Below, piece by piece: positions 1 to 8,570 of a DNA stretch of 24,524 bases; the stretch's first letter is position 1; the number at the start of each line of letters is the position of its first letter. Position numbers and translations under genes: made by a program. Origin of the DNA: Soonwooa sp. Lineage in GTDB: Bacteria; Bacteroidota; Bacteroidia; Flavobacteriales; Weeksellaceae. Where the stretch lies: the NCBI RefSeq assembly GCF_030151385.1, contig NZ_JASLDS010000023.1:1-24524 (forward strand), given 5' to 3'. The notes beneath the pieces were generated by a model. That model ran no database searches and was not told the origin of the DNA. It saw only the letters and a list, made by a program, of their open reading frames with translations.

Positions 1-1223
1 AAGTTAGTGAAGTTTCTTACAGTTCCTACATGCTTAGAACCTACTGGATATTTAGTTTCGATATTTTCCCAAGGATCTTTAGATAATTGTTTGATACCTA
101 AAGAGATTTTTCTTTCTTCTCTGTCAAGAGTTAAAACTTCTGCTTCAACCTCATCACCAACTTTCACGAAGTCACCTGCAGATCTTAAGTGAGTTGACCA
201 AGACATTTCAGAAACGTGGATAAGTCCTTCTACACCTGGAGCGATTTCTACGAAAGCACCGTAATCAGCAAGAACAACTACTTTACCTTTTACTTTATCA
301 CCAACTTTTAGGTTAGCATCTAGAGCATCCCAAGGGTGTGCTTCTAATTGCTTCATACCCAATTGGATTCTTGTTTTCTCATCGTCGAAGTCAAGGATAA
401 CCACTTTAACTGTTTGTCCATCTTCAAGGATTTCTGATGGGTGGTTAACTCTAGACCAAGAAAGGTCAGTGATGTGGATAAGTCCATCAACACCTCCAAG
501 ATCGATGAATACACCGTAAGAAGTAATGTTCTTAACAGTACCTTCAAGAACTTGACCTTTTTCAAGTTGAGCGATGATTTCTTTTTTCTGTCCTTCGATA
601 TCAGCTTCGATAAGTGCTTTGTGAGATACAACAACGTTTTTGAACTCAGGGTTGATTTTAACAACTTTGAATTCCATTGTTTTACCAACGTATTGATCGT
701 AATCTTTGATTGGCTTAACATCGATTTGAGAACCTGGTAAGAATGCTTCGATACCGTGTACGTCAACGATCATACCACCTTTAGTTCTTGACTTAACAAA
801 ACCATTAACGATTTCTCCAGTTTCGTGAAGCTCATTAACTTTATCCCAAGCTTTAAGCGTTCTAGCTTTTCTGTGAGATAATTGTAATTGTCCTGTTTTG
901 TCTTCTCTTTTGTCAACCATTACTTCAACCTCATCACCTACTTGTAGACCTTGGTTGTAACGGAATTCGTTAAGAGAGATAACACCTTCTGATTTGAAGT
1001 TGATATCAACGATAGCTTCTTTATCTGTTAATCTTACAACTTTACCAACGATAACGTCGTTTTCTGCAAGATCGTTAAGAGAACCATTGTAGATTTCTTC
1101 TAATTCTTTTTTCTCTGATCTGTCTTCTGCGTTAAGACCTGATTCGAAAGAATCCCAATCAAATTGTTCTGGTGCTACGTTTTGGTTTAATAAAACCTCT
1201 GCTGAATTTGTCTCTTTTGACAT
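1..1223 (-). CDS. rpsA: 30S ribosomal protein S1, 5' part (3' end outside window)
   Basis: This is the N-terminal 407 codons of ribosomal protein S1, which binds mRNA on the 30S subunit and helps start translation. The protein begins MSKETNSAEVLLNQNVAPEQ. Four S1 (OB-fold) repeats lie at about residues 55-118, 136-203, 222-292 and 307-379, and a fifth begins near 394 where the window cuts the gene. Repeats 3 and 4 carry the usual YGVFIDLGGVDGLIH and YGAFVEIAPGVEGLIH motifs. The start is the ATG at 1223, the first Met before the conserved acidic N-terminal tail. There is no Shine-Dalgarno sequence, as is usual in this phylum. A promoter and a leader hairpin lie upstream. No frame break is seen; the remaining part, about one third by comparison with typical S1 length, is off the window. 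Confidence 0.97.
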   Translation of the reverse strand, partial: MSKETNSAEVLLNQNVAPEQFDWDSFESGLNAEDRSEKKELEEIYNGSLNDLAENDVIVGKVVRLTDKEAIVDINFKSEGVISLNEFRYNQGLQVGDEVEVMVDKREDKTGQLQLSHRKARTLKAWDKVNELHETGEIVNGFVKSRTKGGMIVDVHGIEAFLPGSQIDVKPIKDYDQYVGKTMEFKVVKINPEFKNVVVSHKALIEADIEGQKKEIIAQLEKGQVLEGTVKNITSYGVFIDLGGVDGLIHITDLSWSRVNHPSEILEDGQTVKVVILDFDDEKTRIQLGMKQLEAHPWDALDANLKVGDKVKGKVVVLADYGAFVEIAPGVEGLIHVSEMSWSTHLRSAGDFVKVGDEVEAEVLTLDREERKISLGIKQLSKDPWENIETKYPVGSKHVGTVRNFTN

Positions 1224-1245
1224 AATTCTAATTTTAATTTGTATT

Positions 1246-1290
1246 CCGATTTCTTTTTAGTTTCAGCTAAAATGGTCTAAAGAAATTCGG
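1246..1290 (-). promoter_or_regulatory. Stem-loop in the rpsA 5' leader
   Basis: The rpsA leader can fold into a long hairpin ending 22 bases before the start codon. The outer stem pairs 1279-1290 with 1246-1256 (CCGAATTTCTTT with AAAGAAATCGG, one bulged base). The inner stem pairs TTTTAG with CTAAAA around a six-base CTGAAA loop. Its position suggests translational control, for example feedback by S1 itself, which is known for rpsA in enterobacteria. The regulatory role here is inferred. Confidence 0.55.
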
Positions 1291-1345
1291 AAGATGTTAA
1301 TTTATAATCATTTACTTCGCTGAAATCACTCCATAAAAAGTGGTG

Positions 1346-1376
1346 CAAAATTACTGTTTTTCAATAATATATACAA
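1346..1376 (-). promoter_or_regulatory. Bacteroidetes-type promoter of rpsA
   Basis: On the minus strand TTG (1376-1374), a 20-base spacer and TAATTTTG (1353-1346) match the TTG/TAnnTTTG consensus of the Bacteroidetes housekeeping sigma factor. Transcription would start near 1340 and give a leader of roughly 115 bases before rpsA. Confidence 0.6.
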
Positions 1377-1458
1377 CTAAAAATTTCATTTTATCATTAT
1401 TAAAACTGAAATCCCATTTTAGCTTTATCTAAAACTTCTTTATCAATTAAAAAATGAT

Positions 1459-1466
1459 TAAATTTG
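1459..1466 (+). promoter_or_regulatory. -7 promoter element of the MerR-type gene
   Basis: TAAATTTG matches TAnnTTTG and lies 20 bases before the start codon at 1487. No clear TTG is present at the expected upstream distance, so this is a weaker promoter call. Confidence 0.4.
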
Positions 1467-1486
1467 CTTATCGTTTTTAATAAATA

Positions 1487-1828
1487 ATGAAAGTAAATCT
1501 TCCTGATAAACTCTACTACTCTATAGGCGAAGTTGCAAAAGCCTTCGATGTCAACACCTCTCTTATCCGTTATTGGGAGCAAGAATTCCCGATTATAAAA
1601 CCCAAAAAAAATAAGAAAGGAAATCGCTACTTCACACCAGAAGATATCAAAAACCTAAAAATGATTTACCACCTTGTTAAGGAAAAAGGTTACACATTGG
1701 ACGGTGCCAGAATTGCACTAACAACCAATACAAAAATCTCTGAAACCATCAGTATTATCGACCGCCTCGAGTTTGTAAAAGCCGAACTTCGAAAATTTAA
1801 AAAATCCTTTGATAATATCCCAGAATAA
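1487..1828 (+). CDS. MerR family transcriptional regulator
   Basis: A 113-residue DNA-binding protein. Residues about 9-75 are a MerR winged helix-turn-helix: YYSIGEVAKAFDVNTSLIRY is the recognition helix region, followed by WEQEF, the basic RYFTPEDIKNLKMIYHLV wing and the second helix pair with GYTLDGAR. The remaining 35 residues are a short helical tail with no cysteine set or large ligand pocket, so metal sensing of the MerR/CueR kind is unlikely. Short MerR-like proteins of this form are widespread in flavobacteria and lie near housekeeping genes. The start is the ATG at 1487, preceded by a TAnnTTTG box. The gene is single, divergent from rpsA, and closed by a strong terminator. Its target is unknown. 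Confidence 0.85.
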   Translation: MKVNLPDKLYYSIGEVAKAFDVNTSLIRYWEQEFPIIKPKKNKKGNRYFTPEDIKNLKMIYHLVKEKGYTLDGARIALTTNTKISETISIIDRLEFVKAELRKFKKSFDNIPE

Positions 1829-1863
1829 AAAAATGCTAACCAACATGGTTGGCATTTTTCTTT
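1829..1863 (+). terminator. Intrinsic terminator after the MerR-type gene
   Basis: The arms 1829-1842 (AAAAATGCTAACCA) and 1846-1859 (TGGTTGGCATTTTT) pair over 14 positions with one G-U pair and a three-base loop. The second arm ends in a T run. The stem begins immediately after the TAA stop. A-rich and T-rich flanks let it work in both directions. Confidence 0.85.
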
Positions 1864-1980
1864 TAATAATAATACTTTGGAGTCTTACTTAAGACAAACC
1901 TGCATTAATCACCAATAATAAACTTCATATTTTCAAATATTTAGAAAATAAAATCGTACTTTTAATAGCAAACACAGATT

Positions 1981-3294
1981 ATGAAAACGCAATTTTCCTT
2001 CCAGATGAGACGGAAACAAATAATTGCTTTAATAATAAGTAGTCTATTTGTCCTAAGTCTCCAGATTTTATTTCACTTTTACAAAAATCATTATTCGGAT
2101 AATGCTCAGAAGCTTGAAAATTTGACGTTTGTCCCGATTAATAATTCTGCCAAAAGTTTAGCCTCTTTTAATCCAAATAATTTAAACTTAAAAGATTGGC
2201 AAGATTTGGGTTTTTCAGAAAAACAAGCATCGACAATTCTGAAGTATAAAGATTTGGTTGGTGGAAACTTCAAATCCAAAGAGCAATTAAAGAAGTGTTA
2301 CGCTATTTCCGAAGAGAAATACAAAGAATTGGAAGCTTACATTTTGTTAGAAAACTCTGACGCTTCTTTTACTTCCACTAAAACAAAATTCTCCAAAAAC
2401 CTAAACATCAATGGAAAGTTTAATCCTGATCAACTATCACAGCTGGATTGGCAAAAGATGGGATTTTCGGAAAAGCAAGCAGCAGCGATTTTAAAATATA
2501 AAAGTTATCTCGGCGGCAGTTTTGTATCAAAAGAAAAACTTAAAGATTGTTTCATAATCAATGATGAACAATTTTCTCAAATGAAACCTTTTTTGATTCT
2601 TCCAGACAAAACGTCTGATAATTTTAAGACTTTTGCTAAACCTAAAAAAGAAATTCACTACCAAAACTTTGACCCAAATTTATTAGATATCACTGGATGG
2701 AAAAACTTAGGCTTCACTGAAAAACAAGCTCAAGTTATCGTCAATTATCGTGATAAAAATCTCAAAGGAAGCTTCCACAGCTTAGAAGATTTCAAGTCTT
2801 GTTTTGTAATTTCGGAAGAAAAATTTAATGATTTAAAAAACTACATCGTTCTTAATCCTAACAACTTTAAAACATCAAACTCAGAAAAAATTATTGCAAA
2901 ACAAGAAACTGACTTTTCGAAATTAGATTTAAACAAAATCACTTTTAAGCAACTCATCGAATTTGGCTTTGACGAAAAAGCTGCGGGAAGTTTTATTGGT
3001 TTTCGCAAAAAACTGGGGGGATTTGCCAACACACAACAGATGTTAGACACTTACAATATTGATAAAGACTTAATGCAAAAACTAATCAACACTTGTAAAT
3101 TTTCAACAGACGATGTCCAGAAATATACTTTGGTTGAAGCACCAGAAGAATGGCTAAAAAATCATCCTTACTTCAAATACTCGGCGGATAAAATTATCTT
3201 CTACCGAACAACTTATCCAAATGATGAAAAAATCTGGAAGTTTTTAAAACTAAAACCAGAATACGAAACCCGAATGCGTTGGTACACGAAATAA
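1981..3294 (+). CDS. Membrane-anchored protein with four helix-hairpin-helix repeats
   Basis: A 437-residue protein with one N-terminal membrane segment (about residues 13-34, IIALIISSLFVLSLQILFHF) and then four tandem units of about 60 residues at roughly 62-123, 146-207, 228-291 and 311-371. Each unit has the pattern DLGFSEKQASTILKYK, then GG.F.SKE.LK.C, then ISEEKY..L, which is the ComEA/PulK-type helix-hairpin-helix fold that binds DNA backbones or, in the type II secretion protein GspK, acts as a scaffold. A further part-unit lies in the C-terminal 65 residues. The architecture suggests an envelope-anchored DNA-binding or scaffold protein, possibly in DNA uptake. ComEA itself usually has one or two such motifs, so the function is not settled. 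It converges on the ada gene with a 24-base gap. Confidence 0.75.
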   Translation: MKTQFSFQMRRKQIIALIISSLFVLSLQILFHFYKNHYSDNAQKLENLTFVPINNSAKSLASFNPNNLNLKDWQDLGFSEKQASTILKYKDLVGGNFKSKEQLKKCYAISEEKYKELEAYILLENSDASFTSTKTKFSKNLNINGKFNPDQLSQLDWQKMGFSEKQAAAILKYKSYLGGSFVSKEKLKDCFIINDEQFSQMKPFLILPDKTSDNFKTFAKPKKEIHYQNFDPNLLDITGWKNLGFTEKQAQVIVNYRDKNLKGSFHSLEDFKSCFVISEEKFNDLKNYIVLNPNNFKTSNSEKIIAKQETDFSKLDLNKITFKQLIEFGFDEKAAGSFIGFRKKLGGFANTQQMLDTYNIDKDLMQKLINTCKFSTDDVQKYTLVEAPEEWLKNHPYFKYSADKIIFYRTTYPNDEKIWKFLKLKPEYETRMRWYTK

Positions 3295-3318
3295 ATTTTC
3301 AACAAAATAATTTTACCT

Positions 3319-4362
3319 TTAAAAAAGAATCGCTTTTTCGAGTTCTAAGAGTTTTTGTTTGCGCCAGATACCGCCGCCATAACCTGTTAATTTTCCATCG
3401 CTTCCAATAACACGATGGCAAGGAATGATAATCGAAATTTTGTTAAGACCATTGGCATTGGCAACCGCACGAACGCCTTTTGGATTTCCCAAAATATTAG
3501 CTTGCTCCTGATAGCTTCTGGTCGTTCCGTAAGGAATCGTTCGGAGAATTTCCCAAACTTGTTTCTGAAAATCCGTTCCTACAGGTGACAAAGGCACAGA
3601 AAAGTCTTTTCTTTTTCCATCAAAATATTCCTTAAGTTCTTTTTCCAAAGTTACAAAATGAGGATTCTCACCTTGAATAATATTCGCATCAAAATGCTTG
3701 GAAATTTGTTTTAATTCTGTTGGCAAAGCTTTACGATCAGAAAACTCTAACATGCAAATCCCATTACTATCCGCACAGGCAATCATTGTCCCAATCGGAG
3801 TTTCGACGCGTTTTAGGTCAATTACTTTTTCCATTTTGGACTGGTTTGGCGAAACCCCAAACACGTTTTTAAAACTTTCATTAAAACCGCTTAAACTTTC
3901 GTAACCAGAATCCATGGCGGTTTCTAAAACATTTTCGCCTTGTTGTAATTTTTTAAAAGCCGAATTTATTTTAAACATTCTTTGGAACGCATGAAAGGTC
4001 ATTCCGTGGTGTTTCAGAAACCAACGTCTAACATTAGCTGGCTCTAAACCCCGCGTTACCAAATCATAATCTTTGAATTTAAGACTTGGATCATTTGACA
4101 ATTCGTCCAAAAGTTTTTGGATTTCAGTAGGCGTCTGATCTGGATTTTCCAAAGGTTTACAAACTTTACAAGGTCGATAACCTTTCAATATTGGATCTTT
4201 TGTATTATCAAAAAACTCAACATTTTCTATTTTAGGTTTTCTTGCGGTACAAGTTGGACGACAAAAAATACCAGTTGTCTTAACAGCCATCCAAAAAACA
4301 CCCTCAAAATCGGAGTTTTTATCACAAGAAGCCTTGTACATTATCTCGTTAGAAAGTTCCAT
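3319..4362 (-). CDS. ada: Bifunctional Ada: methylated-DNA-cysteine methyltransferase and AraC-type activator
   Basis: A 347-residue three-part protein. Residues 1-80 form the Ada zinc domain with C34, C38, C65 and C68 in the order seen in E. coli Ada, where the first cysteine takes a methyl group from DNA phosphotriesters. Residues about 90-180 are an AraC-type helix-turn-helix (MTFHAFQRMFKINSAFKKL, then YESLSGFNESFKNVFGVSP). Residues about 190-347 are the O6-alkylguanine transferase with the active-site motif IIPCHRVIG (C315) and the GYGGGIWRKQKLLELE tail. All catalytic residues are present, so it should repair alkylated DNA and activate the adaptive response. It lies 63 bases after the ABC permease gene on the same strand and may share its transcript. 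No Ada-regulated alkA or alkB is in view. Confidence 0.95.
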   Translation of the reverse strand: MELSNEIMYKASCDKNSDFEGVFWMAVKTTGIFCRPTCTARKPKIENVEFFDNTKDPILKGYRPCKVCKPLENPDQTPTEIQKLLDELSNDPSLKFKDYDLVTRGLEPANVRRWFLKHHGMTFHAFQRMFKINSAFKKLQQGENVLETAMDSGYESLSGFNESFKNVFGVSPNQSKMEKVIDLKRVETPIGTMIACADSNGICMLEFSDRKALPTELKQISKHFDANIIQGENPHFVTLEKELKEYFDGKRKDFSVPLSPVGTDFQKQVWEILRTIPYGTTRSYQEQANILGNPKGVRAVANANGLNKISIIIPCHRVIGSDGKLTGYGGGIWRKQKLLELEKAILF

Positions 4363-4425
4363 TTTTTTATTTCAAAATTAAAACAGAAAAGCATTTAGCA
4401 ACAACCGAAAACTGAACAAGTATTT

Positions 4426-6345
4426 TTATTCGGGTTGTGCTTTCCATTTTCTAAGAACTTTGGTGTAGAAAAAGATAAAAATGAAACCAACAATTAATAA
4501 GAAATAACTTGTAGAATCCATACCTATTTCATCTAAAAATCCACGGCAAGAGTAATATTGTTCTGTAGTTATTAGCGCTTCACATGCATTAATCTGTCGT
4601 CTATTAATAATCACTAACAACAGCATCACCATACCCACAAACGTATTAATACTAATATTGACTGCAATAGAATTAATGAATTTGGAGAAAGTTTTCTGAG
4701 TAATACTAATAATCAAAATCAGGAGACCTGTTATAAAAAATGCATATAAAATAAAATAGTCATAAGTACTTCCGTAGTGACCAACATTTATCAAAAAGGC
4801 CAACAATCCAATTATCAAAGAAAGAACCCCAGCTGTTATCACCGCAAATAATACTGAACGAAGTCCTGTTGTACGGAATCCTAAAATAAGTGTTGATAAA
4901 CAAAATGCAATCCACAAAAATAAATGAATATACTCATGAAAATAATCTTTGTTTTTGATAGTATCAACATTTTCTAAAACCTGCTTTAGACTGTCGGAAT
5001 AAAAATAATAATCCTTTAATCTTCTTTTAAAAAAGATATCTGGCGACTCTTCATCAGTCATATTTGGATTAAAATCTTTAATGTTAATTTTGGAATCTAC
5101 AACTTTTCCGTTTTCAATTGTAGGTGGTGAAACTGTCGTCTCAGCATAAACAGAATCGACTGTGACAGCGGCATCATCAACTGCAGCCGTCGCCGCAACA
5201 GTATAATCTTCTCCCATATATCGATCAGCGTCATACTGCTCATTTAACTCAGGCTTGTATTTTTTCGTGAAATTATTGACTTCAAAATTATTTGGATAAA
5301 AGCTTAAATCCGTTAAAGACTTTGCATTAAGATTCGTACTGATTTTATACTTTTTGGCAAGCTCGAAAAATGAAGTGAATTGCTTTTCGAAATTTGCCCG
5401 GTTTTTGGAGTCTAACAATTCTGCAACAGCTTTGTTAATCTCTGCTCTTTTGCGTTCTTGCTTTTGTGAAACCTGTCTTTCCGAATCATCGATGTTTGAA
5501 CCTTGATAGTAGTTGGGTTGATCATCATCCGCTTGATCATAAAAAATAGTCGAATAATTATAAAAACTCGGAGCTGTGGTTAGTATATAAGGCGAAAGGT
5601 CAACAACATCTTTTTTGAAATAGAAAGTTTTATAATCCTGTTGCGTCTCCGAATAGGCAATTTTCGTTTTGTTGCTGGCTTCAGGTTCTGGAACGACAAA
5701 ATATCCATCTCTATCTTTCTTTTTGCTGACTTTAGAATAGACTTCATAATACTGATATGCTCTATTGTAGTAGACAAAATACTTTTTAGTTCTATCAATT
5801 TTTTGAAGATCCGTTTCGCAATACAAATCAAAAAACGGTTTGGGATAAAGACGATTTCCAAGAGTAAAATCGCTATAATTTTGTGCCAAAAAAGGAACCG
5901 TTGTATTAATCAACTTAATATTTTTTGACATCTCAGCGTCGGGATAGAATCTATTAATATTAAGCTTATCCGCAAACATGTACGAGAAATAAAAACTTGT
6001 ACAACTGAAAATAATTATAAAATATTGGACAAATTGAAAGAACAACTTGGCACTAGAAACTGGATAAAAATTCTTAAATGCATTATTTTTAAACATATTA
6101 ATCAGCCAACCAACCAAGAGTAAAACTGAAATAATTAAATTGATAAAAATAAAACCCGAACTAAAATAATCATCTACTGCTCTACTTTTTTGCAAACTCG
6201 CTGGATCTGCATGGATAAAGAATCCAAATGCAAAAAACAACAAATGAAATAGGAAAGCTAAAGCCAACATCCAAACGATTTTGGTGTTCCAAATAGTTGG
6301 ATAGCGCTCTAGCAAATATTGATTGATACGAGAAATCTTGTTCAT
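4426..6345 (-). CDS. ABC transporter membrane protein with a large extramembrane insert
   Basis: A 639-residue integral membrane protein. Three membrane segments lie in the first 130 residues (WMLALAFLFHLLFFAFGFFI, FINLIISVLLLVGWLI, FVQYFIIIFSCTSFYFSYMF). A polar stretch of about 350 residues follows, and then five more hydrophobic segments up to the C terminus (for example VLSLIIGLLAFLINV, VGMVMLLLVII, YFLLIVGFIFIFFYTKVL). Layouts with a central soluble insert occur in ABC-2 type permeases of Bacteroidetes. The gene starts 22 bases after the ABC ATPase gene on the same strand, and that pairing is the main reason to call it the membrane subunit. The substrate is unknown. A predicted extracytoplasmic insert suggests interaction with an envelope partner. 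Confidence 0.7.
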   Translation of the reverse strand: MNKISRINQYLLERYPTIWNTKIVWMLALAFLFHLLFFAFGFFIHADPASLQKSRAVDDYFSSGFIFINLIISVLLLVGWLINMFKNNAFKNFYPVSSAKLFFQFVQYFIIIFSCTSFYFSYMFADKLNINRFYPDAEMSKNIKLINTTVPFLAQNYSDFTLGNRLYPKPFFDLYCETDLQKIDRTKKYFVYYNRAYQYYEVYSKVSKKKDRDGYFVVPEPEASNKTKIAYSETQQDYKTFYFKKDVVDLSPYILTTAPSFYNYSTIFYDQADDDQPNYYQGSNIDDSERQVSQKQERKRAEINKAVAELLDSKNRANFEKQFTSFFELAKKYKISTNLNAKSLTDLSFYPNNFEVNNFTKKYKPELNEQYDADRYMGEDYTVAATAAVDDAAVTVDSVYAETTVSPPTIENGKVVDSKINIKDFNPNMTDEESPDIFFKRRLKDYYFYSDSLKQVLENVDTIKNKDYFHEYIHLFLWIAFCLSTLILGFRTTGLRSVLFAVITAGVLSLIIGLLAFLINVGHYGSTYDYFILYAFFITGLLILIISITQKTFSKFINSIAVNISINTFVGMVMLLLVIINRRQINACEALITTEQYYSCRGFLDEIGMDSTSYFLLIVGFIFIFFYTKVLRKWKAQPE

Positions 6346-6367
6346 TTTCTTAAAATCTTAAACTTCA

Positions 6368-7522
6368 TTAATTAACGAAAAAGCGTCGTGTTGACTTGGA
6401 AATATTTCTGACATAGACAACTTCCACTTCCGAATTACCTAAGGCTGATAAAACCTGCGAAAACTTAGCGGCTTCGCCAAAGCTCGCGATGTAGATTCCA
6501 CCATTATACTTCAACTCATTTAAATTCAGGTTTTCTAAAATCAACAACAGTTGTTCGCGACTCGCAGTAGTGTCAATTTCAATAATGAGTTGCCCTTCAA
6601 CCTCATCTTCCGAAGTCTGGAGGTTATCTTTGTATTGTCCATTTTTAAGGAAAATAACTTTGTCCGAAATTTTTTCGACCTCGTACAATTGTTGTGAACT
6701 GAGAATCAAAGCAATTGGATTATTAACCGAATTACAAATGGCTTTCAGATCTTCCAAAATAACCTGTTGCGCCAAGACGTCTAGATTTGCCAAAGGCTCA
6801 TCCAACAGCAAGATTTCGGGCTGACGAAGTAAAGTTCTCGCCAATTCAAAACGCATCTTGTAACCAGATGACAATTCGCTCCATTTAAGGTGTTTGTAAT
6901 TCCAAAGACCAAGTCGTGCAATCATCATTAATGTTCGCGTTTCATTTTCTTCGGGATTAACACCATAATTAGAAAGCACGAATTTCAGATTGTCTTTCAG
7001 ACTTCCGTACCACTTTTCTGTACGCTGCGGAATGTAGATTAGTTTTGTTCTGAGATCAAAATCAGAAGTCGTTTTATCCTTAAAGTTAAAACTAAGATTT
7101 CCTGCATTATATGATAATTCTTTTGCCAAAATTCTTAGCAAAGTCGTCTTTCCATTTCCATTTTCACCAACCAAACCATAGACTTGACCCTTTCTAATCT
7201 CAACAGAAACTGGTCCTAGAGAAAAACGATTGAATCCATAGGATTTTTTAACATCCACAGCTTTGAGAACTGCTTGCTCAGAAGTCAATTCCTGAACTTT
7301 AACTTGAGAAATCTCTTGTAATAAATCTTGGGACTTCTTAATGAGGGAATCCTCATCATTGGGATTCTTTTCCTTCCAATCTGTAAGGTCGATTGCTTTT
7401 TGATAAATACGCATATCTTGTGTATCCATCGCACAATCTAATAGTTTTCGAAAGCCTAGAACTGTGTCTTTATTATTAAAAAAGTCCGAAACTTCTTGTA
7501 CGCGTTGCTGGTGCAAAGTCAT
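6368..7522 (-). CDS. ABC transporter ATP-binding protein with N-terminal extension
   Basis: A 384-residue nucleotide-binding subunit. The Walker A motif GENGNGKTT is at residues 119-127, the signature LSSGYK at 217-222, and Walker B ILLLDEP at 237-243 with ANLD after it. All nucleotide-binding motifs are intact. About 85 residues precede the ABC domain. They are helical and polar (EVSDFFNNKDTVLGFRKLLD), resembling a short regulatory or docking region rather than a membrane segment. About 70 residues follow the domain and resemble the C-terminal alpha/beta tail of ABC-2 type ATPases. It is the first gene of the unit and is followed after 22 bases by the putative permease. A near-consensus -7 element (TATCTTTA at 7551-7544) lies upstream. 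Confidence 0.88.
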   Translation of the reverse strand: MTLHQQRVQEVSDFFNNKDTVLGFRKLLDCAMDTQDMRIYQKAIDLTDWKEKNPNDEDSLIKKSQDLLQEISQVKVQELTSEQAVLKAVDVKKSYGFNRFSLGPVSVEIRKGQVYGLVGENGNGKTTLLRILAKELSYNAGNLSFNFKDKTTSDFDLRTKLIYIPQRTEKWYGSLKDNLKFVLSNYGVNPEENETRTLMMIARLGLWNYKHLKWSELSSGYKMRFELARTLLRQPEILLLDEPLANLDVLAQQVILEDLKAICNSVNNPIALILSSQQLYEVEKISDKVIFLKNGQYKDNLQTSEDEVEGQLIIEIDTTASREQLLLILENLNLNELKYNGGIYIASFGEAAKFSQVLSALGNSEVEVVYVRNISKSTRRFFVN

Positions 7523-7832
7523 AGAATAATCTTTAAGATGTTTTAAAGATAATATTTTAAACTAAAAGTGAGAAAAATTTATAAAAACATTTAAAAATTA
7601 AAAATAATTATAATATTAAAATATGATTTAAAATTTCATTGAATAAACAAGTATAAAAACACCTTACACTTATATCAAATTAATATTACAATATAATTTT
7701 TAACACAATAAAACTATCAATAATCACAATTATTAAAACATTTCAAACAAATAAAACGATAATAAAAATCATATATAATTTTATACATTATATATAAAAT
7801 ATTACATATTTTTGCAAAAAATACAAATCCAA
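7523..7832. other. Very A+T-rich divergent intergenic region
   Basis: About 310 bases between the ABC operon (leftward) and the secreted-protein pair (rightward). The sequence is almost entirely A and T with poly-A and TATA runs, and I found no ORF, RNA gene or long inverted repeat. It must hold both promoters. Such extreme A+T content could also be a site for nucleoid proteins that silence surface genes, but that is inference. Confidence 0.6.
7807..7814 (+). promoter_or_regulatory. -7 promoter element of the secreted-protein pair
   Basis: TATTTTTG fits TAnnTTTG and lies 18 bases before the ATG at 7833. No clear upstream TTG is seen, so the call rests on the -7 element and position. Confidence 0.4.
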
Positions 7833-8543
7833 ATGAAAAAAAAATTATCTATTTGTTTAATTGTTTTAATTAACATTGTTAACGCACAAGTTGGGATTAA
7901 TACACAGACTCCTAAAGCAACTTTGGATGTGAGTCTTCCGACAACCTATAACAATGGAGCCCTTGCTGGAGTCACTTTCCCACAACTTTCAGGTGACCAA
8001 ATAGAGGCAATTGCAACAACAAATCTTAAAGCTGGTACTCTTGTGTATGCCACTGCTGCATCGACTAATACTGTTAAAGATGTTGATAGCATTGGTTATT
8101 GGTATTGGACAGGCGATGCGATTGACAAAAAATGGGAACCATTATTTTTATCACACAAATCGGTGGTTTCTTATTTTTATGCACCTTCTGTTTCGCTGCC
8201 GACAACATCAGCAACTGTTTCTACAAATTCAGCAGACGATATCTGGTATGAAGCTTCTACTCAAAAATTCCGAGTAAAATTGTTTGAGATTTACAAAAAG
8301 CAATACTCTTTAGCAGGAAACATTGCTGGAACCAGTAGAACCGCGATTAAAAATCCTGCAGCAAATAATCTACCGACGCTTACTGCGAAAGATTTGGATT
8401 ATTTTGTCACTTATTTCGACAACAAAGTTTTTGACCCGAATAGCATTTCTCTTGATGATAACGGCCTACTAACTTATCAAGTTATCAACAATGCGTCGAT
8501 TACGGAGGATACTTTCATGAATATCGTCTTCAAGGTTAAATAA
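7833..8543 (+). CDS. Secreted protein of the QVGIN type, function unknown
   Basis: A 236-residue protein with a signal peptide (MKKKLSICLIVLINIVNA) directly followed by QVGINTQTPKATLDV. This mature N terminus recurs in exported flavobacterial proteins of unknown role, often cell-surface or adhesin-like. The rest is beta-rich and includes SIGYWYWTGDAIDKKWEPL, a tryptophan-rich segment typical of this group. The ATG at 7833 is chosen over an upstream TTG at 7812 because it starts the signal peptide cleanly and the -7 promoter element overlaps that TTG. The gene ends in FKVK, a short hydrophobic-basic tail, and is followed after 27 bases by the repeat protein, so the two probably share a transcript. 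No enzymatic motif is visible. Confidence 0.75.
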   Translation: MKKKLSICLIVLINIVNAQVGINTQTPKATLDVSLPTTYNNGALAGVTFPQLSGDQIEAIATTNLKAGTLVYATAASTNTVKDVDSIGYWYWTGDAIDKKWEPLFLSHKSVVSYFYAPSVSLPTTSATVSTNSADDIWYEASTQKFRVKLFEIYKKQYSLAGNIAGTSRTAIKNPAANNLPTLTAKDLDYFVTYFDNKVFDPNSISLDDNGLLTYQVINNASITEDTFMNIVFKVK

Positions 8544-8570
8544 TTCTTTTTTCGTTTTTAAACATTCATT

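Noticed and set aside
353..766. Long open frames on both strands inside rpsA
   Set aside because: They are shadows; only the rpsA frame gives S1 domains.
7812..7832. TTG start for the QVGIN gene
   Set aside because: It overlaps the -7 promoter element and puts extra residues before a clean signal peptide starting at 7833.
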